Below are positions 8,344 through 15,956 of a DNA stretch of 38,165 bases, piece after piece. The DNA is taken from the IMG/VR virus record IMGVR_UViG_3300000230_000014, positions 1-38,165 of that record; one strand, written 5' to 3'. The translations under genes and the position numbers were made by a program. How positions within the stretch are numbered: position 1 is the first letter of the stretch; every line of letters starts with the position of its first letter. The stretch comes from a virus. The notes beneath the pieces were generated by a model. That model saw nothing but the letters and a program-made list of their open reading frames with translations. It was not told the DNA's origin and ran no database searches.

Positions 8344-9556
8344 ATTCGTTAAAGGTTAAAAGTTTGCCCCGATAGTATTCATATTGCGATCTACGTGCCT
8401 TAAGTTCGGCAGGTAAACCGATGGAAATGTCGTTTACAAGTGCATCAAATTTATTTAAAATTGTAGCGATACGTTTTTGTTCAGAAATTTCTGGTACAGG
8501 AATTTTAATTTCTAAGATGTCATCTTTTCGCAGATTTGTTTGGTCGGTGCCATTATCGTATCTGAGTAATTGTCTATTTCTATTCAAAATGTAAAAAAGA
8601 TATTTTGCGTCTAATTCTTGCTTGTTTTTTATTGTTAAAGCACAAATTCGCTGGTTTAATGTGTACTTATCATTTTCATCAACATAAAAACATTTTGCTA
8701 AAGCCTTGCCGTTTGGTAAATCACTCATCACCATTAAAATATCATCTTTGAAAATGGGAGAAATTTGTTTTTCTGAATACTTTCTAACTTCACCTCCCGT
8801 TGAAACAAACTTTGAATTAACAACAATATATTTGCCGTTTTCAACAATATGTTTTTCGTGTCCTTTTCCATTCATAAAGTTAATAATTTGACTAAGCAGA
8901 ACCTGCCGGACCCCCCCCTCTGGGAAAGTTAGAAGCCGTGAACGGTAATGTTCGTACTGCTTCTTCCTCGCTTCTAGCTCCGCTTCTAGCTCCGCTTCTA
9001 GCTCCGCAAAACTATTAAGAGTTTTGACGACTTCCTCTTGTATTGCAATTGGAGGTACAGGTATTTTCATCTCAAGTACCTTTTTCATACTTGGGTGTTT
9101 TATACCAGCCCCACGATAAAAACTCTCAATAAGATCATTTTTTGAAAGCATCCAGTAGTATAAGAATTTATTTGATAAAATATTTGTATCGAGGGATGTT
9201 GCAATGCGGTTGTCAGCGGTAACAAATTTACCCTTGTAATATTTGACGTTTGCTTGACCACCCCAAGGTATCGCAACTATTTCACCATCACATAAATACT
9301 TTCCGGCAAACTCCTCATCAGTCCAACCAATATAATTACCCGTCGAAAGTATCCGAACCGTGCCGTTTGGACGTACAAGTTCTTTAAATCGATTAGCAGG
9401 AAAATAAGGGTAAGTAAGAACTTTTTTCTGCTTTTCGCGATCAATTCCATTGAACTTTTTATCCCAAGCTGTTAATTCCCACAACTCTTTGTACGCAATA
9501 CCATTTGGGCACAGTTCAGATATTAGTTTTTCAATTTTATTAATGTGTTTAGTCAT
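8333..9556 (-). CDS. hsdS: Type I restriction specificity subunit S
   Basis: Reads the target sequence for HsdM and HsdR. Two target-recognition domains are each followed by a conserved helix: first IPVPPIAIQEEVVKTL, then AELEAELEAELEARKKQYEH; second IPVPEISEQKRIATIL, then PAELKARRSQYEYYR. I place the start at the ATG at 9554-9556 (MTKHINKIEKL), one base after the hsdM stop; a longer frame to 9610 would overlap hsdM by 53 bases. Two unstable DNA elements lie between the halves: three perfect 12-bp repeats coding ELEA, and a run of eight G on the coding strand at about codon 213. Either could change specificity. The gene is intact as sequenced. Confidence 0.93.
   Translation of the reverse strand: MTKHINKIEKLISELCPNGIAYKELWELTAWDKKFNGIDREKQKKVLTYPYFPANRFKELVRPNGTVRILSTGNYIGWTDEEFAGKYLCDGEIVAIPWGGQANVKYYKGKFVTADNRIATSLDTNILSNKFLYYWMLSKNDLIESFYRGAGIKHPSMKKVLEMKIPVPPIAIQEEVVKTLNSFAELEAELEAELEARKKQYEHYRSRLLTFPEGGVRQVLLSQIINFMNGKGHEKHIVENGKYIVVNSKFVSTGGEVRKYSEKQISPIFKDDILMVMSDLPNGKALAKCFYVDENDKYTLNQRICALTIKNKQELDAKYLFYILNRNRQLLRYDNGTDQTNLRKDDILEIKIPVPEISEQKRIATILNKFDALVNDISIGLPAELKARRSQYEYYRGKLLTFNEYVN
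8911..8918 (-). repeat. G8 homopolymer tract in the middle of hsdS
   Basis: Eight C on the plus strand, so eight G in the coding strand, reading GAG GGG GGG GTC (E-G-G-V). One extra G would lead to TAG about nine codons later, and one fewer G to TGA about 14 codons later. Either change leaves a protein with only the first recognition domain and the central conserved helix. It is a striking G run in an A/T-rich gene. Confidence 0.9.
8969..9004 (-). repeat. Three perfect 12-bp tandem repeats in the central helix of hsdS
   Basis: Unit CGCTTCTAGCTC (plus strand) at 8969-8980, 8981-8992 and 8993-9004, followed by CGC of a partial fourth. The repeat encodes the four-residue unit ELEA three times in the spacer helix between the two recognition domains. 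In the EcoR124 family, two versus three copies of the equivalent TAEL unit set the distance between the half-sites. Confidence 0.92.
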
Positions 9557-9557
9557 A

Positions 9558-11138
9558 CTAATTTCCTTCGATATCACTGATAATCTGATCAATTGCAACA
9601 CGAAGCTCATTTTGTTTTGTCACAATTTTCGCAATTCTTGAATTGAGTTCAGTAATATCCACTACATCACGGTTATCTTGTTGAACAACATAATTTGAAA
9701 CTTGTAGATTGTAGTCATTTTCGGCAATTACTTTGTTGTCAGCTAGTTTTGCAAAGTGATCAACATCCTTACGTGCAATATATGAGCTTAAAATATTAGC
9801 GCGATTTGTTTCAGTAAGTTTATTTTTAGTGCCTCCACGGACAAATTCAGCCGAGGCGTCTATAAATAAAGTCTTATTGTCTTTCTTGCTCTTTTTTAAA
9901 ACTATAATGCAGGTTGCAATGGTTGGACCAAAAAATAAATCTGGAGGCAGTTGTATTACAGCGTCAATGTAATTGTTTTCTATAAGATATTTACGAATCT
10001 TTTGCTCAGCTCCTCCACGAAAGAGTACGCCCGGATACTCAACAATCGCCGCTGTACCACTTGTTGAAAGCCATGAAAGCATGTGCATAGTAAATGCTAG
10101 ATCAGCTTTGCTCTTTGGCGCTAGTACTCCAGCAGGTGAAAAACGAGGGTCATTTATGAGGAGTGGATTAGAATCACCTTCCCAGTTAATTGAATATGGA
10201 GGATTGGAAACAATCGCATCGAAAGGTTCATCATCCCAATGTTTAGGGTCTGTAAGTGTGTCTCCGTGTGCTATATCAAAATGGTTGTAATTGATATCAT
10301 GCAAAAACATGTTTATACGACAAAGGTTATATGTTGTGATATTGATTTCCTGACCATAGAAACCTTGTCGGACATTTTCTTTACCAAGTACTTTGGCAAA
10401 TTTTAAAAGAAGCGAGCCCGAGCCACAGCATGGGTCGTATACTTTATTAACTTCCTTTTTCCCAACCGTAGTAATTTCAGCAAGGAGCTCACTCACCTCT
10501 TGAGGTGTAAAGAACTCACCTCCAGATTTTCCAGCATTTGAGGCATACATAGTCATTAAAAACTCGTATGCATCACCGAATGCATCGATAGTGTTGTCTC
10601 CATAATCACCAAGGCGAAGATCACCTATAGCTTCAAGAAGTTTTACAAGTTGTTGATTTCTTTTTTCAACAGTTGCACCAAGTTTATTTGAGTTAACATC
10701 AAGGTCATCAAAAAGTCCCTTTAGGTCATCTTCACTATCAGATCCTTTAGCGGAATTTTCTATATTGGTAAAAACATTTGCGAGTGTCTCATTAAGATTC
10801 GCATCATTATGAGCATTTTTGCGAACATTCACAAAAAGCCCACTAGGCAGGATATAAAAACCTTTTTCCTTGATTGTATCTGCTCGGCCAAACTCTGCTT
10901 CCTTGTCTGATAAATTTACGTAATCAAAATCTTTTTTTCCAGAACGTCGCTCGTCAGCATTAATGTAATTTGTTAAATTTTCACTAATAAAACGATAAAA
11001 CAGGATTCCCAACACGTACTGTTTGAAATCCCAACCGTCAACACTTCCGCGCATATCATTCGCAATTTGCCAAATAGCACGATGAAGTTCGGTGCGCTCT
11101 TGTTCTTTTGTTCTGTTTATATTTGAATCTTTAGACAT
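9558..11138 (-). CDS. hsdM: Type I DNA methyltransferase subunit M
   Basis: N6-adenine methyltransferase subunit of the type I system. It has an N-terminal helical HsdM domain (about residues 15-150) and then an N6-methylase domain with SAM motif DPCCGSG (235-241) and catalytic NPPY (312-315). The C-terminal helix (about residues 495-526) is the usual HsdS/HsdM contact. At 526 residues it is complete. It begins 4 bases after the fic stop, and hsdS begins one base after its own stop. It needs SAM, which the nearby metK makes. Confidence 0.95.
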   Translation of the reverse strand: MSKDSNINRTKEQERTELHRAIWQIANDMRGSVDGWDFKQYVLGILFYRFISENLTNYINADERRSGKKDFDYVNLSDKEAEFGRADTIKEKGFYILPSGLFVNVRKNAHNDANLNETLANVFTNIENSAKGSDSEDDLKGLFDDLDVNSNKLGATVEKRNQQLVKLLEAIGDLRLGDYGDNTIDAFGDAYEFLMTMYASNAGKSGGEFFTPQEVSELLAEITTVGKKEVNKVYDPCCGSGSLLLKFAKVLGKENVRQGFYGQEINITTYNLCRINMFLHDINYNHFDIAHGDTLTDPKHWDDEPFDAIVSNPPYSINWEGDSNPLLINDPRFSPAGVLAPKSKADLAFTMHMLSWLSTSGTAAIVEYPGVLFRGGAEQKIRKYLIENNYIDAVIQLPPDLFFGPTIATCIIVLKKSKKDNKTLFIDASAEFVRGGTKNKLTETNRANILSSYIARKDVDHFAKLADNKVIAENDYNLQVSNYVVQQDNRDVVDITELNSRIAKIVTKQNELRVAIDQIISDIEGN

Positions 11139-11142
11139 AAAT

Positions 11143-12207
11143 TTATATTTTTACATACCTCGTTCCCGGACCCCGACCAGTCCTTTTTACTTTCTCTAGT
11201 GATAAAAGCCTCATAAGTGCCTGACGAACGGTTGCAATATTAATTCCTGTAGCATTTGCAATTTCTGTTGGACTTGCATCACCGATACCTGAGATATATT
11301 TCCATACCTCATATTGTTTTGGTGAAAGTTGATCTTCAACATGTTCTTCTTCAAGATAACTGAGAGCCTTTGTCGCCTGTTCTTTTAATACTGAGAAGAA
11401 GAAATTGAGCCACGGCGCGATTGTAACATGATCGGTTTTGAATGTTTCCTGTGATTTGCGAAGTGCTAGATAGTACTCATCCTTTCGACGTTCTACAATT
11501 TGCTCATGAGAGACATACTGTATAAATTGATAACCTGATCTTAAGAGTAGAAGATTTGTAAGTACACGCGAAAGACGCCCATTTCCATCTTCAAACGGGT
11601 GAATTTTTAGGAATTCAACAATAAAATTTCCAATCACAAGGAGTGGATGGAATCTATTTTCTTCTATGGCTGTTTGTGTCCATTCAACAAGTTCTGTCAT
11701 TTCAGCCGGTGTTTGCCAAGCAGCAGTTGGATTAAACATAATTTTTGCTATTTGACCATCGGGACCAAGTACACCTACTGTATTTTCCCCTTTTTTGTAT
11801 TTACCTCTGTGAAGTTTATCTTTATCTGAATACTTCATGAGCTCGTTATGGAGTGATTGAATCATTCCTTCACGAAGTGGTAATGTCTGAAAGCTATCAA
11901 AAACATTTTGTAATGTTTCTAGATAACCCTGTACTTCTTGAGAATCGCGATCGGCAAACTTTGAAACTGCAAGTCCTTGCATAACTTTCTCAACTTCTTC
12001 ATCGGTAAGTTTACCTCCTTCTATACGAGTTGATGCCGCCGCAGAGGTAACAAGCACAGAGCGCTTGAGGCTTGTGATTGCTTGTGGGGTCATTCGCAGA
12101 CCAGATTTAAATTCGCCACGGATGCCATCTATCTCAGCAATAAGCTGAAGAATATGTGGTGCTGGCGCTTGTAATCTGTAATCAAATTTTGCTTTATTTT
12201 CTTCCAT
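11143..12207 (-). CDS. fic: Fic-family AMPylase with C-terminal winged helix
   Basis: Transfers a nucleotide, usually AMP, to a target protein. The Fic core motif HPFEDGNGRLSR lies at residues 203-214 with catalytic His203. An N-terminal inhibitory helix carries S59-T-R-I-E63-G64, the [S/T]xxxE[G/N] signature of self-inhibited class II Fic proteins. The last about 65 residues (SPKQYEVWKYISG to the end) form a winged helix-turn-helix, so the protein probably binds DNA. As first gene of the restriction/CBASS operon, preceded by a promoter wrapped in repeated boxes, it is a likely autorepressor and switch of the operon. The AMPylation target is unknown. Confidence 0.9.
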   Translation of the reverse strand: MEENKAKFDYRLQAPAPHILQLIAEIDGIRGEFKSGLRMTPQAITSLKRSVLVTSAAASTRIEGGKLTDEEVEKVMQGLAVSKFADRDSQEVQGYLETLQNVFDSFQTLPLREGMIQSLHNELMKYSDKDKLHRGKYKKGENTVGVLGPDGQIAKIMFNPTAAWQTPAEMTELVEWTQTAIEENRFHPLLVIGNFIVEFLKIHPFEDGNGRLSRVLTNLLLLRSGYQFIQYVSHEQIVERRKDEYYLALRKSQETFKTDHVTIAPWLNFFFSVLKEQATKALSYLEEEHVEDQLSPKQYEVWKYISGIGDASPTEIANATGINIATVRQALMRLLSLEKVKRTGRGPGTRYVKI

Positions 12208-12212
12208 AATTT

Positions 12213-12264
12213 ATCTACTATTAGTAGTATAGTAGATAATATCACTTAGTAGTAGATAAAGCAA
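12213..12264 (-). promoter_or_regulatory. Promoter and operator of the fic-hsdMSR-CBASS operon
   Basis: On the minus strand TTGCTT (12264-12259), 17 bases, TATTAT (12241-12236) form a sigma-70-like promoter. TAGTAGAT (plus strand) occurs at 12250-12257, inside the spacer, and 12230-12237, overlapping the -10 box, exactly 20 bp apart. The inverted form ATCTACTA is at 12213-12220, and CTACTA-T-TAGTAG (12215-12227) is a perfect palindrome. A bound repressor would block the promoter. The likely ligand is the winged helix of Fic. Confidence 0.65.
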
Positions 12265-12272
12265 CAAGGGGG

Positions 12273-12452
12273 CTACTTCCCTGCGTACGGTTGGCTATTT
12301 TCCCCTTTGTTTGCAAAGTAAAATGTAAATGCCATGGAAACGAGAGTTAGGAAGTCTTTTGCATCAATTTTGCCGATAAGCATGCCCACAATGGTGGCCA
12401 ATGCCATCAAAACGAACACTAATTTTGATGCTGAAGTTAGAATATTTTTCAT
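12273..12452 (-). CDS. Small holin-like membrane protein, 59 aa
   Basis: Starts at the ATG at 12450-12452, three bases after the endolysin stop, and ends at TAG 12273-12275. The protein has two hydrophobic stretches (about residues 10-26, KLVFVLMALATIVGMLIG, and 32-43, LTLVSMAFTFYF) separated by a short charged turn (KIDAKD), and a polar tail. Size, two short membrane helices and position at the end of the lysis module fit a small holin. There is no family-specific motif, so the call rests on topology and context. Confidence 0.6.
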   Translation of the reverse strand: MKNILTSASKLVFVLMALATIVGMLIGKIDAKDFLTLVSMAFTFYFANKGENSQPYAGK

Positions 12453-12455
12453 AAA

Positions 12456-13502
12456 TTATTTATTAAATAATTCGTTTAATTTCGACCTTGTAATTTTTCC
12501 GACCACCCCATCAGGATTGAGACCGTACTTCGTTTGGAAATTTTGTACGGCTTTTTTTGTAAGAGATCCAAAGTATCCAGTGCTTTCTGTGTTAACAGGA
12601 AACAGTCCGAGATATTTTAGACAATTTTGTAACGCCACGATGTCTAGATTTCCGTATATAACTGTCGCAGAAAATTTTAGATCATACACAAAATTATAGA
12701 TAGGTTTGTTTAGATCTGTACTTTCTGAGAATTGAAAATTCATCGGATATTTTGCAAACCAGTTACGAACCTTGAAGAAGTCTTCATCGATGATTCGTTG
12801 TCCCGCACCTGTGCCAGCTTTGGGACCCCATGAGTCATCAATTATGATTGCTTTTCTGCCGTTATATAAAGTGAAGTCAACCCCAGTTACTGAATGTCTT
12901 GATGTCGTAGGTGCGGCAAGTTCAAGATCCGCGTACCTTACATCTGGATTTTTGTCCCATTCATCGTATTTGAAATAAAACCAGAGCATAATACCCTTGC
13001 CTGTTTGTTGAAGGACAGATGCCACAGTTTCAATATCTTTGATAGGGAGAGTGATCCAGTTCTTTGAGATCTTGAATATCTCCCCTACTTTTTGTTTATA
13101 TTCAGGTATAACTACCGCATCCATTTCGGCATCGCTCATTTTTTGACTTGGAACAAGATCTTCAAGGGTAACTCCTTCGCTTGCGATCTTGAATACATCG
13201 TCACCATTCATTCCGCCCCCCGGTTTATTTATGCGACGCTGATAAATATGTGTAGCAGAAAAATGCACGTAGATGCCGTTTGCGAGCCAGTACATAACAC
13301 CAAGTAACTTCGCCATTGTTTGTGCTACACAGGATCCGCTTCCATCTTGATCAAAGATTGGAAACTTTCGCCAATCACTTTGCTTTTTTCCCTGCCAGTT
13401 AACTGGAGAAGCTGAAGAGACAATTTCTTCAAATTTATAATCCTTCAATTTTTCTTCTTCAGTTCTCGTATCGAGACATGCACCTTGATATATTTTTTCC
13501 AT
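12456..13502 (-). CDS. Endolysin: papain-like (C1) peptidase with peptidoglycan-binding domain
   Basis: The N-terminal about 260 residues look like a C1 cysteine peptidase: Gln52 and Cys58 in QDGSGSCVAQ, a His in SRHSVTGVD (about residue 203) and DDSWGPK in place of the usual NSWG. The C-terminal about 60 residues are a peptidoglycan-binding type 1 domain (VALQNCLKYLGLFP, YFGSLTKKAVQNFQ, PDGVVGKITRSKL). It sits between the XhlA-like and holin-like genes at the end of the tail module, so it is the probable lysin that cuts cell-wall peptides. No signal peptide is seen, so release needs a holin. The substrate bond is inferred. Confidence 0.8.
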   Translation of the reverse strand: MEKIYQGACLDTRTEEEKLKDYKFEEIVSSASPVNWQGKKQSDWRKFPIFDQDGSGSCVAQTMAKLLGVMYWLANGIYVHFSATHIYQRRINKPGGGMNGDDVFKIASEGVTLEDLVPSQKMSDAEMDAVVIPEYKQKVGEIFKISKNWITLPIKDIETVASVLQQTGKGIMLWFYFKYDEWDKNPDVRYADLELAAPTTSRHSVTGVDFTLYNGRKAIIIDDSWGPKAGTGAGQRIIDEDFFKVRNWFAKYPMNFQFSESTDLNKPIYNFVYDLKFSATVIYGNLDIVALQNCLKYLGLFPVNTESTGYFGSLTKKAVQNFQTKYGLNPDGVVGKITRSKLNELFNK

Positions 13503-13506
13503 AAAA

Positions 13507-13695
13507 TTATCTAACTAATAAATTAATAAGCCCGGTGATCAGACCAGCTATCGACGCGGTTGAGACAATCCAGAAAAATTTCATGATCCATTCTTGGTTC
13601 GTCTTTACAACGGCCAAGTCTTCCTGAATATGACTCAAGTGATTTTCCTTTATCTCTTTGATATCGTTTTCTATTTTTTCTACTCGTTTTTCCAT
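13507..13695 (-). CDS. XhlA-like holin-associated protein, 62 aa
   Basis: A short coiled coil (MEKRVEKIENDIKEIKENH, about residues 1-30), then VKTNQEWIMKFFW and one C-terminal membrane helix (about residues 40-60, IVSTASIAGLITGLINLL). This layout is that of the XhlA family, which works with a holin and an endolysin in lysis. It starts 5 bases after the tail fibre stop and ends 4 bases before the endolysin. A different small membrane protein with the same topology cannot be excluded. Confidence 0.75.
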   Translation of the reverse strand: MEKRVEKIENDIKEIKENHLSHIQEDLAVVKTNQEWIMKFFWIVSTASIAGLITGLINLLVR

Positions 13696-13700
13696 ATAAA

Positions 13701-15320
13701 TTAGGTTTTAATAATGAAGTTAGCCACAACAAAGGGAGGAAGATTGTTGTGAGGAGTATTTCCTCCTATATACTGATCGACCGTATCAGCAGTTCCTGAA
13801 CCATAAGTATCAGAACCTGAAGCAAATATACGATGAGGATGTGATGGCATTTCAAGTATTGATAAGCGATGTTTTTCTTCACCACCAATTTCACCAAGAG
13901 CTCTATTTGTAAGTAAAATATTACCACCATCAAAAGTGAAATTCCCTGAACCCTGATTTGACCAATCAAAACAAATTCCTTGCATAGAATTTGAAAAAGT
14001 CGATGAAAGTTTAAAAGTTGTATCACTTTGTACAGAAACATAAGCAGCATTAAGACGAACTACATCAAACGAAATCCATCCGTTACCAGAAACATTTATT
14101 GGAGAACCACCGGGGGTACTTGAAAGACTAAAACGTTTAAGTTCGTTATTTACAGCAACAACATAATAGAAATTATTTTGATATACACCAGATATTGAAA
14201 TACTGTTTGTCGAGAAAAGAGTATCACCGACTCTTAATAGTTCACTTGCATTTGCCATACTAAGTTCATTACCAGAAGCAACACCACATGTCCCTGAATC
14301 AATTCCTATAGTTGGAGGTTCATATATTTGGAATACTGCACTACCAGAATTTCCATTTCCAAAAAGTGAACCACCGGGAGTCTGAGAGACTTGAATGTAA
14401 AGACCTGAATTATTTATAACATAATAATCAGTACCAACTACAAAGTTGGTTGATGATTGTGATGTACATCTTATTCGTGTACCAACAGGAGTACGAAGTG
14501 AGTATTGTCCAGTAACTTCAATATATCCTGATCCATCAACAGATCTGCTTCCTGACGATAATCCGGGATACTTTGGAGGATCACCTGCACTTGAATTAAA
14601 GGTTATATGCGTACCAGTTGGAAATTTATGAGGGGTTGGAGTAGTAAAAAGATCTGAAGAAACATCAAGTCCTGTATATGGGATGACAACAATCAATGAA
14701 AAAGATTTCTGTCCTGCACCAATAATTGCTGAGCTTCGTGTATCTGGAAGATTAAAAGTAGTTGATCCATTTCCTGCCCCATAAGACGTACCAATAGCTG
14801 CAAAAAGAACGGCGTACGTAGTTCTAGAAACAGCTGAACCATCACAAAGAAGAAAGCCGGCAGGAGCTGATGATCCACCGAATGCAAAAATAACACCAGC
14901 AGGCATAGATGGTGCAACACCTGTAATTGGACGAGCATCAAGCGAGATATATCCCTCTACGCTGTCATCTGATGCTTTTATTTTTGTAATAGAAGTTCGC
15001 AAATAAATTTCAGCAAGAACAAGTTTATCAGAAGGATACAAAGGAGCCACAGGAGATGCATTTTCTGTACCATTAATAATTTCTATCGTTCCATCTTGTT
15101 TAATAACAACAAGATCAATTCTTGGATTTGATGTAGGAGCTATAATTGTTGGAGAATTACCACCTGTGTATCTTACTTGTGCATTGTTTACGATTGCTAC
15201 ACCCGGAGTTATATGTACTGTCATATTCGGTGTATCTTGTGAAATCACATGCAAACCATATGCTGTCTCATTTAGTTTCTCCGCAGTTATTTCTTCACCT
15301 TTGATCCAAATTTTACTCAT
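13701..15320 (-). CDS. Tail fibre with split tail-collar domain
   Basis: The N-terminus resembles phage fibre bases (ITAEKLNETAYGLHVI, VTPGVAIVN-like, then a strand-rich part). A tail-collar signature follows at about residues 142-200 (PAGFLLCDGSAVSRTTYAVLFAAIG, TFNLPDTR). The usual end of such fibres (HRLSILEMPSHPHRIF, HNNLPPFVVANFIIK) occurs only at residues 475-539. Between lie about 270 residues with two related units, each holding a YYVI/YYVV strand followed about 15 residues later by TPGGS. The protein probably mediates host recognition, and the insert is a candidate receptor-binding module. Located at the distal end of the tail operon. Confidence 0.8.
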   Translation of the reverse strand: MSKIWIKGEEITAEKLNETAYGLHVISQDTPNMTVHITPGVAIVNNAQVRYTGGNSPTIIAPTSNPRIDLVVIKQDGTIEIINGTENASPVAPLYPSDKLVLAEIYLRTSITKIKASDDSVEGYISLDARPITGVAPSMPAGVIFAFGGSSAPAGFLLCDGSAVSRTTYAVLFAAIGTSYGAGNGSTTFNLPDTRSSAIIGAGQKSFSLIVVIPYTGLDVSSDLFTTPTPHKFPTGTHITFNSSAGDPPKYPGLSSGSRSVDGSGYIEVTGQYSLRTPVGTRIRCTSQSSTNFVVGTDYYVINNSGLYIQVSQTPGGSLFGNGNSGSAVFQIYEPPTIGIDSGTCGVASGNELSMANASELLRVGDTLFSTNSISISGVYQNNFYYVVAVNNELKRFSLSSTPGGSPINVSGNGWISFDVVRLNAAYVSVQSDTTFKLSSTFSNSMQGICFDWSNQGSGNFTFDGGNILLTNRALGEIGGEEKHRLSILEMPSHPHRIFASGSDTYGSGTADTVDQYIGGNTPHNNLPPFVVANFIIKT

Positions 15321-15334
15321 ATAAAAATTTAAAA

Positions 15335-15952
15335 TTAATTTATAATCATTTCACCATCAAGAGTCATTGCTTCAGTTGAGGCTACGGTTATATTCATGGC
15401 TACTCGATTGAACAGGGTTCCAGAATTCGACGTTGCTGAACCATTTATAAAAAGAGAAAATTCACGCCACGTTCCTGTCGCCTCTGTTGCCGCCCAGAAA
15501 CTGGTAATACTGATTACATTCAAACTTTGAGAAATTGATGAGACAACTTTTCTGGTACTAGCTGATGGTATTTGTAATCCTGTATCACTATCCGATGGAG
15601 TATTAGTTCCAGTACCAAGTTCTTGATAATTAATAACAATCTGATCAATTAAAGAATATTGTCCTGCCAACGCAGCAGCCATCGCTGTTCGCGATATTGT
15701 GGGAACGATATTGTGAGTACGATACATACGAACATATCGTCCAATAATTTTTTTCCCTATAAATTCAGCAATACGATCTGGTATAAATATTGGAATATTA
15801 CGAAGTAATATAATTTCTTTTTTATTTAAATTTGTTTTTTCTGTTATATAAAATCTATACCCTGCAGTTTTGATAGAAAAAATCCACTTGAAAAAAATTA
15901 TCAATTTATTTTCACCACCATTCATTTTTATTATTTCTTTATATGTATTCAT
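15335..15952 (-). CDS. Phage tail-tip protein, 205 aa (function unknown)
   Basis: The N-terminal part is basic and hydrophobic (KLIIFFKWIFSIKTAG, about residues 16-31) and then hydrophilic. From about residue 85 it resembles small tail-tip or baseplate proteins: IVPTISRTAMAAALAGQYS, INYQELGTG, TSFWAATEATGTWREFSLF and a beta-rich end. It sits between the hub-like protein and the collar fibre, with 4- to 14-base gaps. The structural role is inferred from position and pattern; I cannot name the family. Confidence 0.6.
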   Translation of the reverse strand: MNTYKEIIKMNGGENKLIIFFKWIFSIKTAGYRFYITEKTNLNKKEIILLRNIPIFIPDRIAEFIGKKIIGRYVRMYRTHNIVPTISRTAMAAALAGQYSLIDQIVINYQELGTGTNTPSDSDTGLQIPSASTRKVVSSISQSLNVISITSFWAATEATGTWREFSLFINGSATSNSGTLFNRVAMNITVASTEAMTLDGEMIIN

Positions 15953-15956
15953 ATAT

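Noticed and set aside
9557-9610. Longer hsdS start at 9610
   Set aside because: It would overlap hsdM by 53 bases. The ATG at 9556 lies one base after the hsdM stop, which fits the spacing of the operon.
227-12284. A 12-mer, CTACTTCCCTGC, in direct orientation at 227-238 and 12273-12284, flanking metK and the defence operon; possible attachment repeat
   Set aside because: In about 38 kb dozens of exact 12-mer pairs are expected by chance, and the match does not extend on either side. The right copy is simply the end of the holin-like gene.
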